NCBI GenBank assembly: GCA_948567375.1
Contig: OX419759.1
Coordinates: 24,033,493-24,097,492, forward strand
DNA from: Lunularia cruciata
Lineage: Eukaryota > Streptophyta > Marchantiopsida > Lunulariales > Lunulariaceae
DNA: 64,000 nucleotides
Direction of reading: 5' to 3'
Shown here: positions 1 through 11,235 of the stretch, piece by piece
Layout of the letters: every line of letters begins with the position of its first letter
Numbering within the stretch: the stretch's first letter is position 1
Made by a program: the position numbers and the translations under genes
Notes under the pieces: generated by a model
The model's database searches: none
Seen by the model: only the letters and a program-made list of their open reading frames with translations
What the model was told of the DNA's origin: nothing

Positions 1-857
1 CCTTTCCCCAAGAACGTGGTTCCCTGCTCCGAGCCTGCCTCCTTCCCGAGTACGAGTCTCCAATCCGACTCTGTCCAGCGAGCCGGATTTCCTCTCTTCC
101 CTTCTTCCTCGGGACCATCGAGACATTTACTCTTGATGATTTTTGTCATGAATCCTGGAAAACTTATGTTCCAATTCCATGCCAGAAAGGTGATCCGAAG
201 TCGGCTCAAGACTTTGATCCTCGCTACTACATCTAATCTCTGAATTGCATGATTTCTCACTGCAAATTTGGAGTTCTTCTTCCCTCCTCCCATCTCTTCT
301 GCTTTCCTTCGGTCTCTCGATTTCTCTCTCTTGACTTCTCCCTTACGCACTAACCCGAGACCAACGCTATGTCCCTTTCCCCGATCACCTGCAAGACGAC
401 TCCTCAACGGCGAAGGAAAATTGCTTGACATTTCGTCGTTGCAGTTTCGATTTTTATAGAGTTGCACTTCTTCGTCTTCCGTCACTTTGAGTTTCTACCG
501 AGAAATCACACCTCCTGGATGCACCCGTTACTGTCGCCTCACCTTCACGCGTATGAGCCGCCAATTTTGAAACCGCCCCTTCTTGAATTTCTCGCCCCAA
601 CAAAAGGTTGTTAGACTGTCTTTGCCTCGGGTTGAGCCCCCCCCCCCCCCCCCCCCCGATCCGAAGACAATTTACTTTGTATCGTTTGCTGACACGGCAT
701 TTCAGAGTACTTCACCTTATGACCCGAGGTCACTTTACTTCGGGTTTCACCCCGAAGACAGTTTTCGTCGTCTTCTTCGGCCAACCAGGCGCAATCCGAC
801 TTCTCTATACACTTCTTCTGCTTTATTTTGAAAAAAACAAAAAATGTGGGCACCACA
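1..857 (-). mobile_element. T-family Ty3/gypsy element, LTR and start of leader/ORF1, cut by window edge
   Basis: The LTR starts at 857 reading leftward (TGTGGTGCCCACATTTTTTG) and matches the T element LTR that starts at 55045. Similarity continues through the sequence equivalent to T 55586-55800, where the reverse frame at 16-243 resembles the T gag N-terminus. The copy therefore reaches at least as far into the element as T position 55800 and runs off the left edge. The flank at 858 is a BA-family LTR (acatgtctgg; compare 4448), so T inserted into that LTR. I cannot tell whether it is a solo LTR or a whole element. Confidence 0.75.
637..657. repeat. Poly-C run inside the T-family LTR
   Basis: About 21 consecutive C residues. 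The matching place in the T LTR near 55250 has only a short G/C stretch, so this is a local expansion. It makes proline-rich or glycine-rich reading frames on both strands that should not be read as genes. Confidence 0.9.
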
Positions 858-1399
858 ACATGTCTGGTCTAGGTTCTATCTGTTTGGTCAAACAAGCTTT
901 GACCGGAGGGAATCTTTTAGAGAATCTTCCTATAGGAATCTCAGAATCACGTGAGTAAGGTACCATTGGAAAGCTCTTGACAACACAAAGCAAGGAGGAG
1001 GGGAGGCTAGCCTTTCCTCCATTGGGGAGAAATCTACACATTTTTTAGGCCTAATTCATCCGTTTAGGCCTCCGAAATTGCCTTCAAAGATTTTAGGCAT
1101 ATTTCGGTTCCTACTCTATTAGTAGAAGTCCCCATTTGGTGATACCTCTTTTTGATCTATTTAGTCCATCATGTTAAACATCTTTCCAGATATTACCAAA
1201 CCAATTTTCACCTTTAAATCATATGTCTAGCTATTGGTTCTAAGGTTCTCAAGTCTATCTTGGTTTCTGCACTATTAGTAGAAGTACTCTTTTGGTGATA
1301 CTTCTATCTTATCTATTTTGACCATCATGTATAACATCATTCTAGATGTTATCAACCAAATTTCACATCTAGATCATATGGCTAGCTCTTGGTATTACA
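858..1399 (-). mobile_element. BA-family LTR, truncated by T
   Basis: On the minus strand the LTR starts at 1399 (TGTAATACCAAGAGC) and reads to 858, where T interrupts it. It aligns with the LTRs of elements A and B and with the solo LTRs at 4254 and 31347. It shows the family hallmark of two diverged ~155-bp subrepeats at the LTR start, each containing the words ctattagtagaag and ttggtgata. The remainder lies beyond the left edge. Confidence 0.75.
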
Positions 1400-2560
1400 A
1401 TTGGTCATTGGTATGACCAAATCTGTAGCAATGCTCACACTGTCTCTATGTTGGTTGTGATGCACCAAAGGTATCAAGTCTGCTACCCTAAGTGCACTCT
1501 CTCTTATGGTGAGGTCCACCACAAGTCCAACAAGCAACACCACCACTCATTGGCTATTGTTGACCTAAAAATAAAGGTAAAGGTCTAGCTACATTAGGCA
1601 CTCCACTTGCCCATAGGATCTAAGTTGTCCATCTTGTCCTCAAAAAAAATAGGGCATGGTACACTCTGCTACAATCTGGAAGAAGTAATAGTTGTGGATA
1701 AGGCCTCCCTACCAAATCTAGATATCACCACTCTCTTGTCCACCATGTTGAGCTCAATATGCTCAACCAAACCAAAGACCACCACCAGAGTAGGCAAAGT
1801 AGCATGTAACAAGGTAGCATCATGGACTCTCTATTGTGACTCCTTTTCTAGTATCCCATACCAAAATTGGACTACTTGGGCATAAGCAACTCCCTCAGTT
1901 AAACTGATAAGCCGTCTCATGCAAGTGTATGCCTTGCATAGGCTCTCTTCATTCTTTCATTGGAACTCTTGTAAGCTCCTCAACTTGTCAGTCCACACTC
2001 CTTGGTAGTTTTGCCTCAAACATTGGAAGAACTCCACCATGGGGTTAAACCCCAATACAACACCACCTCCTATAGTAGTACCTCCACTTGTAGTGGCACC
2101 ATCTCCAAGAGATCCACCAATGCTACTAGAGCTAGAACTCATAGGTATTGCCAATCTACCCCTAGAAACCAAGCTTGAAATGATAGAGACATAGTTCAAA
2201 GACCAATATTGTCTCCATGGCTCAATCTCCTCCAAATGAGATCTCTTGAACTCATGGTAATCGTCCATTTGTGGACCCTTCAAGTGCTAAAACAACCTTT
2301 TCCATGAAGGGTGTGAACAAAGTCAAGTTGCACATCTACTACAGATCACCAATTATCAAACTCTTTGATGAAGTCATCCAACTCAATGGTACCCACTATA
2401 CTAGAGTAACACCTAGGGCTTTCGGAGGCCCCATAAATCTCATCCCTATCCCACAATAGTAGTGAAAACACACCAAGTGCACTCTCAATTGAATGAGCTC
2501 TTGTATCAAACTCCAAGTTAGAGTCAATCTCCTTCCTCACTAGGACTTGAGATACAAAGC
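1400..2560 (-). pseudogene. Retroelement gag relic with zinc knuckles (element E)
   Basis: Reading from 2560 downward, three frames joined by frameshifts give a gag-like protein. The order is an acidic start (2346-2540), a tryptophan-containing capsid-like stretch, a serine/glycine-rich linker (about 2050-2130), a further capsid-like stretch, and a zinc knuckle of type C-x2-C-x3-H-x4-C at about 1494-1532. A second C-x2-C-x4-H follows near 1405-1440. The short C-x2-C-GGPH knuckle form is common in plant Ty3/gypsy gag. Several stops and shifts make it dead. It is cut at 1399 by a BA-family LTR, so pol is missing. It most likely belongs with the LTR fragment at 5218-5655 and hence to the same family as element G, but that link is inference. 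Confidence 0.6.
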
Positions 2561-3707
2561 ACCACTTTGGGTAAACCCATTTTGTATTGTAGCACTATCT
2601 CCTTTGGAATCCCAAAGAACTCCATCATGACAAAGTAACCAAAAATTGCAACCCATAATAGTAACCACCACAAGTACCCCACCGAGGATCACCAACAAGT
2701 GCCAACACCACAAACCAAACATCACTCACTAAGATAACTCTAACCATGACAACTACAATAAAGGAAAGAGCAACTTGTAACTTGCCATCACAACATGCAT
2801 TCTTACGGTCTGCATGTCATCACTTCCTACCTCATCAGAGAGAAACATAGGTAATTTGATTTGTTATCACTCTAGCCTCACTACCAAGAGCAGACTAGAG
2901 CACCAACACTCTAAAGTCAAGGCACCCCACACAAAAATGGTGCACAAACAAGAAGTAGAGAATAGAGAGGGTCCAATCACTAGAAATCATAAAAAACTCA
3001 TCTCATAAATCAACACTAGACTTACTCTATCACCATTTGGCATTTGATATAATACAAGTTATCTACTTTCTAAGCTACCAAGATCACCAAGAATGGGAAA
3101 ATTGTCTCTCCTAGCCACAGCTAGAAATGTATAGATAATAGTGGAATAATCACTAGAACAACAAGTGAGGGTTGACTAGCTGGCTAGGGCACCAATCTAA
3201 AAACCAAAGATCTAAGGTTTAAACCCTATTGCACACAATCTAGCAAGGTGGGCAGATTTTGCCAAAAAATGACCAAAAACTACTCTAAGCTAGTTAGCCT
3301 CACGCTAGCAAGCTTGCTGGCCTTTTTGACCCTTCTAGGCCTTTGTAACCTCTCATAGTCCACAATATTATGCCTCAAAGCCTCTAAATCTGATGTAACC
3401 CCTAGCCAAAATCTGACATAAATCCCTAGAGTTGGCTGACTATCAAATCCGCTGCTAACTCTCCACTTGAGCCAAATTGAAAAGATGGGGAAGGTTTCCC
3501 AACTCCATCTTCAATTTCACTTTTTGATCTCATCTCGCACTAAATTGGTCTTTCTTTCACCTCTTCAGCTCAAAATGAACACCACTACTCAAAATTGACT
3601 ATCTTCTCAACAAAATTGGCTAGCGCTTCCGTACACCATCTACCTCATTGCCAAATCTACATCAATTCTACACACCATCACTCCCAAGGAAAGTCTGAAC
3701 GTCGGTC
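2561..3707 (-). other. Presumed leader of element E, no gene seen
   Basis: Non-coding sequence between the gag relic and the inserted solo LTR. No frame on either strand matches a family I recognise. Its position between an LTR fragment (5218-5655) and gag suggests an untranslated leader of about 1.2 kb on the minus strand. Confidence 0.4.
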
Positions 3708-5129
3708 TATAACACCCATTTGTGTATGTGTGGTATTGTGATATTTAGCTTGGTATTACAAGTACTTGAGAGATATTATTTATATAGAGATAAAGGATAG
3801 TTCTACATTAGTCATAATTAGCTAAAGTTAGTCAATAGCTAAGATAGAAGGGACATTACTTTAGAGGAAGTGAAAGAGATGAGCACCACTATTTTGGATT
3901 CTAGTGTGTTGACTTGGTAATATTCTAAGGTGTTTGTGGCTTTGAGGAGAGAGTTGAGAACTCTCAAGCCTTTTTGTTTTGGACTTTTCTATAGTCCAAG
4001 GATAGCTCATGTGAAGGAATCCTTGACTTAGTGGTTGGGTCAAGGTAAGATCACATGCTTAGGAGAATATTCCCATGAGTATGGATATTCCTTTAGGTTT
4101 TTGACTTTATTTGACTTTTAGCCTAATAAGTTGAGTTACTCCAATAATTACTAACTTTGGTGCGTAACTATTTCACAAGTATATAAACTAGGAGTAAGGA
4201 GGTACTCATCATCTTTTCATTTGCAACTATCTCTCTCATATTGAGTTCTCTAGTGTTATACTCTAAGGACAAGAGAAGAGAGAAAACCTAGATTACACAC
4301 TCAACATTCGATGCCTCAAAGGAGCACCTTCTCTTTATTATATAGACAAAGAGGATCTCTTCCAAGGAAGCTCCACCATAGGATTAGGCACACAGATAGG
4401 TGACATTTCATCAAGCTCCACCCTTGGATTACTTACTTGGATGGTTGACATGTCGGTCTAGGTCCTATCTGGTTGGTCAAACAAGCTTTGACCGGAGGGA
4501 ATCTTAGGGAATCTTCTTGTAGGAGTCTCAAAATCACGTGAGTAAAGTACCATTGGAAAGCTCTTGACGAGACAAAGCAGGGAGGAGGGAAGGCCAGCCT
4601 TTCCTGCATTGGGGAAAATCTGCACATTTTTTAGGCCTAATTCATCCCTTTAGGCCTTTGAAATTGCCTTCAAAGATTTCGGGCATATTTCGGTTGCTAC
4701 TCTATTAGTAGAAGTATCCTTTTGATGATACATCTTTCTGATCTATTTAGTCCATCATGTGTAACATCCTTCCAGATGTTACCAAACCAATTCTCACCTT
4801 TAAATCATATGTCTAGCTATTGGTTATAAGGTTCTCAAGTCTATTTTGGTTTCTGCTCTATTAGTAGAAGTACTCTTTTGGTGATACTTCTATCTGATCT
4901 ATTTTGACCATCATGTATAACACCATTCTAAATGTTACCAAACCAAATTTCACATCTAGATCACATGGCTAGCTTGTGGTATTACATCTAGTGAGGAATG
5001 ACTTGAGTCTTGGAGTGTTAGCCTTGGAGGAGTATGATGGAGTTGGGGTTCATTGCCCTCTTAGTCCATGATGCGCTACCATAATAGCCATCAGAGGTTC
5101 ATCTTGAGTGAGAGACAAGCTAGCTCACA
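3708..5129 (+). mobile_element. D-family solo LTR (F), split by another solo LTR
   Basis: Starts TATAACACCCATTTGTG and ends GCTAGCTCACA, matching the reverse complement of the 678-bp D LTRs along its length. Subtracting the 733-bp LTR plus 5-bp TSD inside it leaves about 684 bp. No internal retroelement sequence remains, so it is a solo LTR formed by LTR-LTR recombination. The first G of the TG end is mutated to A. Flanks cggtc and attga do not match, so the TSD is lost or was never shared. It is more diverged than the other D-family copies and hence older. Confidence 0.8.
4254..4986 (-). mobile_element. BA-family solo LTR with intact TSD, nested in F
   Basis: The minus-strand LTR runs from 4986 (TGTAATACCACAAG) to 4254 (GAGTATAACA), 733 bp, with TG...CA ends. 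It is flanked by TCTAG at 4249-4253 and 4987-4991, a perfect 5-bp target-site duplication. On both sides the D-family LTR sequence resumes (ctctagtg / gaggaatgactt). This pins the order of events: F first, then this element, then loss of its internal part by recombination. Confidence 0.9.
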
Positions 5130-5655
5130 ATTGAGCTACCAACAATTAGCAAGTTTTGGAGATACCACCAACACCATCAATTCTTGCACCCAATTTCCCT
5201 CAATTTGACATTTGTGATGTAATCAGTTTCTTCACACAACTTGAATCACACTCAATCGGATTAGTACTTGATCAGTCACTCAATAATCTGCCAACAATTG
5301 GGCACTGATTACAGTCAAGCCACACACATTCCATCTATGAGAATCGAGGTGACGCTCTCCGGCCTCTGTCCACCATAGACAAGAACTCAAAGGCTCAACA
5401 TCAAAGAAGTGAGCTCTTTGGAGTTGCACTTCAAAAGTATAGCCTTTGGTCACCAACCCTAACAATCCCTTTGGCGGCACATCTGACACTGCAAATGGTA
5501 CAAGTGATAATGGGCCCTACCATGTATCCAATACCCCAAACACAAAATCTGACCGTCAAAAACTAGTCTATGAGTAACTACCAAAATACTCCTAACTACC
5601 AACATTATTACTCTAGAGTCTAAGCAATCTATGTGTGACACTAAAAATGGTGTGC
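5130..5655 (-). mobile_element. G-family LTR fragment and leader start (element E)
   Basis: On the minus strand from about 5620 to 5218 the sequence matches the G LTR (28990-29444) over roughly 400 bp and ends CTGATTACA at 5218. 5130-5217 is the start of the leader. The LTR 5' part is missing at the junction with the B reverse-transcriptase relic near 5655. This fragment is my reason for linking element E with the G family. Confidence 0.6.
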
Positions 5656-6797
5656 CATCATACCTTGTTTGAAAGGTAATCTTGTACATGTCTTCTTCTA
5701 TAATCTAGATTTGGTTATAACCGCTCTGTAGATCAAGATTGGTGAAGTGTTTTGCCCCATTGAGTTGATCAAACAGGTCATCCATGCGGGCTAAGAGGTA
5801 TTTATTCTTCACCATTTGTTGATTTAGGCCCCGATAGTCAATATACATGTGCATTGTACTATCTTTTTTCTTCATAAACAAGACATGAGTCCCATATCGC
5901 GGTATGTTGGGTTGGATAAACCCTTTTTGCAGCATATCCTTGATTTGAGCCTTAAACTCCTCCAACTCATGAGATGATAGATGATATGGGGCCTTACAAG
6001 GGAGTGTCTTTCCAAGAATTATCTTGATGTTATGATCAACTCTCTATTTTGGTGGTAATCCCAAGGGTAGACCATTCAAGAAAACATCTTGAAACTCATT
6101 GACCATATCTCTCAATTTCTCAAGAACTTGTCCATCAAGTTGTGCACTCTAAAATTCTTTATTAGGCCCATGAAACATCTTTTTGTCTTATAGATAGTTG
6201 TTGTCCCTATAATATATAGAGGTAATTCTTACCTCTATGCTCTCACTCTAACTCCAATGATCTTCCATGGATGAATCCTCACTATTTTTGTCCTCCAATT
6301 GATCATGGGGTTGTAGTGCTCTATCCATGGCATACCTAAGATTACATCATAACAAGCTAACCATATCACTTGCCACTCAATTGCTTCTTGAGACTCTCCT
6401 ATAGAGAGTGCTACCTTTCTAGGTAACAACTCAATCCTCATTGTCTGCACATTAGGTAATTCTACTTATTCATTCTCATCCTTCTATAGATTCAACCCTA
6501 ACCTTATTGCAATAGAGCAAGACAAGAAATTATCTATTGTCCCAAGGTCTATCAATACTCTCATTTGATTTCCTTCCAGGATTCCATTTAAAACAATCAA
6601 TTGTGAGCTTGTCTTTCTCAATTTGTTTGCACTTGTCCTCTTCCTTCCCTTGCTATTTTGCTTTTCCATTGAGCTAGTAAGGTTGTGAGGAACATTTACT
6701 AGAAATCTTTGTTTTTTGAGGTGATTTTTGCATCCCCTTCTTCAATTCTTCTCTCCATGTTCAAAGATTGCTTGTATGGAGTCCAAGTGCCTCTAGG
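5656..6797 (-). pseudogene. B protease and N-terminal reverse transcriptase relic
   Basis: The frame at 6484-6669 holds the aspartic protease start (VLIDLGTIDNFLS; the usual D-T/S-G is D-L-G here). 6235-6450 holds the protease end (VILGMPWIEHYNP). 5705-5965 is the RT fingers/palm, with [17 protein letters not shown] followed by IDYRGLNQ and DLQSGYNQI, which carries the first catalytic Asp. The sequence continues to about 5655 (EEDMYKITFQT), where a G-family LTR fragment takes over. The second RT catalytic motif, RNase H and integrase are missing. It aligns residue by residue with A 9356-10300. Confidence 0.85.
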
Positions 6798-7557
6798 TGT
6801 AATACCCATAGCTAGACAAATGATCTAGAGATGGAATTTGGTTTTGTAACATCTGAAAGGATTTTATACATGATGGACTAAGCAGATCAGACATAGGTAT
6901 CACCAAAAGAGTACTTCTACTAATAGGCCAAAAACCAAAACATGTTTGGAAACTTTAGAATCAATAGCTAGGCTATGATCTAGAGGTGAAACTTGAGGTG
7001 GTGACATCTAGAAAGATGTCCTACATGATGGAGGACATAGAAAAAATAGAGATATCACCAAAAGAGGAGTTCTACTAATAGGGCAAAAGCCAAAATAGGC
7101 TTCAAAACTTGAGGCAATTTCGGAGGCCTATACAGATGAATTAAGCCTTGAAATTGTACCAACCCCTGCCACCCCCCCCCCAAAAATGGGAAGGCTAGCC
7201 TTCCCTCCCCCTGGTTTATCTCACCAAGAGCTTTCCAATGGTATCTCACCCATGTGATTTTGAGATTCTTACAATAAGATTCCTTAAAAGATCCCTCTAA
7301 TCAAAGCCTATTTGACTAACCAAATGGACCATGACCAACATGTTACCCATCCAAGCAAGTAATCCAAGGGTGGAGCTTGATGACAGGTCACCTATCCATG
7401 TTCCTAATCCTATGGTGGAGCTTCCTTGGAGAAGATCCTCTTTGGCTATATAATAAAGAGAAGGTGTTCCTTTGGGGCATTGGAGGATTGAGTGTGAAAC
7501 TTGTGTTTTCTCTCTTGTATCTCTCTTGAAGTGTTTTCTTGTCCTCAAAGTAATAAA
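6798..7557 (+). repeat. A 5' LTR
   Basis: Begins TGTAATACCCATAGC and ends near GTAATAAA, about 760 bp. It aligns with the 3' LTR at 12703-13485 with many differences, so the insertion is old. Two tandem ~155-bp subrepeats with atgatctagag and ctactaatagg lie at its start. Confidence 0.85.
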
Positions 7558-7558
7558 A

Positions 7559-7575
7559 TGGTACCAAAGTGGGTG
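7559..7575 (+). other. A primer-binding site (tRNA-iMet type, decayed)
   Basis: TGGTACCAAAGTGGGTG directly follows the 5' LTR. It aligns with TGGTATCAGAGCAAGTG at the same place in element B, the usual plant initiator-Met primer site, with a few substitutions. Confidence 0.7.
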
Positions 7576-8180
7576 TTTTAATCCAAGAGAGTGGATCATC
7601 CCTCTTGGAAGAGCACGAGCTATTAAAACTAAGTAATTTGAGGTGAACATAGTGCAATTGCTAGAGTTGGGAAGTGCTTTAAAGAGCAGATGGGAGGGAT
7701 GCACTAGGAGGACAATTTCTTACACCTAGCTTTTCAATCTTGAATCCATTTTATATCAAGATTATGTACATCTAGCATGAGCAAATGAGAGTATTGCTAG
7801 TTTATCATTTTGGAGCAAAATTCATGGACAGAGTGATGAATTTACCAAACCCGGTGATTCTACCTATGATGGTATACAATACAATAAGATTTGATAATCT
7901 ACATTCTATTATGATGTTATGGATCTAAGTGTAACAAATCCTCATCCTTTCAACACGCAAGTAGAAATCCATTATGTAGTTAGACCAAAAGTGATGTGTT
8001 AGGGATTTTGTAGTCCGCAATTTTGGTGAGGAATATTATCAACAAATGATAGCCTCTGAGGTCCTAATTGTAGTCCCTATAGTACATGCACCCTCTCAAG
8101 TGATCATTCTAACCCTTTATTGAAGTAGGAAGTAGCGATTGAACATTGGTCATGTGTAGGAATCATAGATCAATAGTTGC
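7576..8180 (+). other. A leader, no gene seen
   Basis: Untranslated leader between PBS and gag. It aligns with the B leader on the opposite strand at 24262-24747. No intact frame or recognisable motif. Confidence 0.6.
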
Positions 8181-9300
8181 AAGAGTTGATGCAAGGAATG
8201 CAGGGGATGTTGAATGAGTTTTGAGAAATCAAGATAATCATGGAGGAATTGCAAAATCAAATACAAACTGTCAAGAATGATCAAGTAATGCAAGAAAGGA
8301 AGCTATCTCAACAACCAACACCAGCAATCAAAGTACTTGGAGAGCTATGCATGCAGATGACACAGATTCCAATCAAAACCAAGCTACATTGTTACTTTAA
8401 ATGAAAAAGACGTGCAACATTGAGCCTTACAAGGGATAAAATTCCATGGGAGTAGTAGAAAATTGAATTCAAGAATGAATAGATACCTTTGATTGTTCAC
8501 AATGGAGATCATTGATCATTCTAGAGGTGTGTTTTCATGTGGGTACTTGACGAATAAAGCCCTCACATGGTAAGACACTTGGGAATGATCATTGTTGGTA
8601 GAAGAAAGAGAGATCACTTGGACAGCCATGCAAGAAGAGTTGCTCAAGAACTTCCAATCTGTGGATTTTGTGCAAATGGCTCAAACCAGACTTTGGGGGT
8701 TGAAGCAAAAGAATAGCATACAAGAATACGTGGAGGCATTTTTGGATCTACATGTTATGATACCAATATGAGTCCAGCCAAAGCTCTTGACAATTTCAAG
8801 AGAGGATTAAAAGAGCAGATTTGCCAAGCAGAAATAGTGCAATATCCTTGTATTGTTTTTGAAGCCATTGCTTGTGCCCAAAGAATAGCAAGAGTGCTTG
8901 GTGGAGGTGAAGCAATAACATCAATGCAAAACTATCGGGCCAAGACAAACTATTTTGGAGGCCCAATTCCTATGAAATTGTGCAACATTCAATTCCAAGA
9001 TAGAGGAGCAAGACCGGTCCAAGGACGACAAGGACGGGTAGAAGAAAGGAGAGAAGGAGTCCCATGGGAAGAAGGGGCTTGAGCTAAACAACAACAATGT
9101 TACAATTGTGGCCAAATTAGGCACATGGCCATCAATTGTTATGCTCGTCATCTTAGAGGCCCTCGGCCTCCATACAAGCGACCTCTAAACCACATGGAGA
9201 GGCAAATTGAAAAGGAAGATATGAAAATTGCATCAAAAAACAAAGATCACCAATAAATGTACCTTGTGGCCTTACTAGCTCAGTAAAGAAGAGTAAAAGC
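8181..9300 (+). pseudogene. A gag relic (capsid and nucleocapsid)
   Basis: Gag would form the virus-like particle and bind RNA. Fragments in several frames give a coiled-coil-like start (8190-8300), a capsid region with a tryptophan-rich segment (8560-8760) and LKEQICQAEIVQYP-like text in the frame at 8768-9082. The nucleocapsid has a zinc knuckle beginning CYNCGQIRH near 9100, which lacks the regular second part because of mutation (a cysteine follows at INCYA). Stops at 9080 and elsewhere break it. It matches the B gag at 13486-14420 on the other strand. Confidence 0.75.
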
Positions 9301-10690
9301 GGGGGGAGGAAGAGGACGAGTGTACAAAGAAGGAGGAAGATAAATGCACAATTAATTGTTTGTTAATGGAGTGCTAGAAGGAAATCTTGTGAGACTGTTG
9401 ATAGACACTGAGGCAACAAATAATTTCTTGTCTTGCTTTATTGCAATAAGGTTGGGGATGGAACTAGAGAAGGATGAGAAGGACAAAGTAGAGTTACTTA
9501 ATGGTCTGACAAAGAGGATTGAGTCATTACCTAGAAAGGTAATACTCTTTGTAGGAGGGTATCAAGAAGCAATCAAGTGGCAAGTGATACAACTAGCTCA
9601 TTATGATGCAATCTTAGGTATGTCATGGATGGAACACTACAACCACACTGTGGATTGGAGAAAGAAAGTAGTGAAAACTAGTCAATGGAAGATCTTTGGG
9701 ATCAAAGGAAGATCACAAAGGCAAGATTTGCCTCTATATGTCATAACGACCACATCTATTGGTAAGATAGAAAGATGTTTCATGGGTTTAATAAGAGAAG
9801 TCCAAATTGCCCAACACAATGGACAAATTCCTAAGAAATTGAAAGTCAATGGTGTTCAATGAGTGGTCAATGAGTTCCAAGATGTCTTTCTCGATGAATT
9901 ACCTATAGGTTTACCACCAAAAAGGAGACTAGATCATAAAAGTGAGATACATCCTAAGAAGACACCTCTTTGTAAGGCCCCATATCAATTATCACCTCAT
10001 GAATTAGAGGAAAAGAAGGCTCAAATCAAGGATGTGTTGCAAAAGAGGTTTATCCAACCCAGTGTATCACCATATGGCGCTCCTATATTGTTTGTGAACA
10101 AGAAGGATTGAACAATGCACATGTGCATTGACTACTGAGGATTGAATCAACAAACAGTGAAGAATAAATATCCATAACCTCACAAGGATGACTTTTTTGA
10201 TCAACTCAATGGAGCAAGGCACTTCACTAAACTTGATTTTTGGAGCAGTTACAACCAAATCAGGATTGCGGAAGAAGACATACACAAAATGGCCTTTCAA
10301 ACAGGGTATGGTCACTTTGAGTACTTGGTGATACTGTTTGGCCTCACCAATGCCCCAATCACTTTTATGAGTGTGATGAATGACATATTTTGTCCATACT
10401 TGGATAAATGTGTTATCATTTTTCTTGATGACATCTTAGTCTATAGTAGGACTCTAACACAACACAAGTAACACATGCTAGAAGTCCTCTACATTTTGCG
10501 ACAGAATCAATTGTATGCAAAAATCTCAGAGCGTAAGTTTGGCAAATCCGAAGTAGACTACTTAGGGTATAAAGTAAGTGCAAAGGGTATCCAAGTGTTA
10601 ATAGATAAAATAGAGGTCATTCAAAAATGGAGTGCTCTAGAAGATCATACTCAACTCAAGAGTTTTTTGGGATTGATGAGGTTTTATTGT
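9301..10690 (+). pseudogene. A protease and reverse transcriptase relic
   Basis: 9356-9862 encodes the retropepsin-like protease. Its active-site triad reads D-T-E (LLIDTEATNNFLSC) where D-T/S-G is expected, and the C-terminal part (ILGMSWMEHYN) is well kept. RT follows in the frames at 9863-10111, 10289-10471 and 10475-10693. Visible motifs are the first catalytic region ([11 protein letters not shown]) and the second, FLDD, near 10430, followed by ILVYS. The thumb ends with FLGLMRFYC. A stop ends the gag-PR frame at 9862 and several more occur inside RT. The enzyme would copy element RNA into DNA in cytoplasmic particles. Confidence 0.9.
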
Positions 10691-11235
10691 TAATTTTTCA
10701 AGGTCTTCTCCAAGATTGCACAACCTCTAACAACACTATTGGGCAAGGAGAAGAGGTAGATATGGGGAACTGCACAAGAATTAGACTTTTAGGAGTTGAA
10801 AGATGCATTACTACATGCACCAATCTTGAAATGGTATGACCCAAAACATCCAATGAAGATGGCTACATATGCATCAGGTGTAGCAATAAGAGCAGTCCTA
10901 CAACAAGAATGGCAAGATGGATGGCACCCAATTGCATATTTCTCTTGTTAGTTGCTACCAATAGAATGAAACTATCAAACCACCAAACAAGAAGAGATGG
11001 TCATTGTCCTTGCAACCAAGCATTGGAAGCACTATCTAGGTGAGAAGGCATTTGTGGTAGAGACAGACCACAAACTTCTAGTCTACCTCGAGACATAAAA
11101 GATCTTTCTAGTCAACAGATTTGGTGGGCAAAGTGGAGGCAAAAATTCAACATGACAACCAAATATGTAGAAGGCAAGAAGCGACTTGCAGATGCATTCA
11201 CCCAAATGTTGATGGCAAACAATTTGGTGGTGGAA
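10691..11235 (+). pseudogene. A RNase H relic
   Basis: Frameshifted remains of the Ty3 RNase H. Near 10860 the motif T-D-A-S-G has become T-Y-A-S-G, losing the first catalytic Asp. The later motifs ETDHKLL (about 11065) and ADAF (about 11190) are readable. Multiple stops are present. Confidence 0.75.

Noticed and set aside
583-958. Proline-rich frames at the left edge
   Set aside because: Produced by the poly-C run in the T-family LTR; no related frame exists in the T LTRs.
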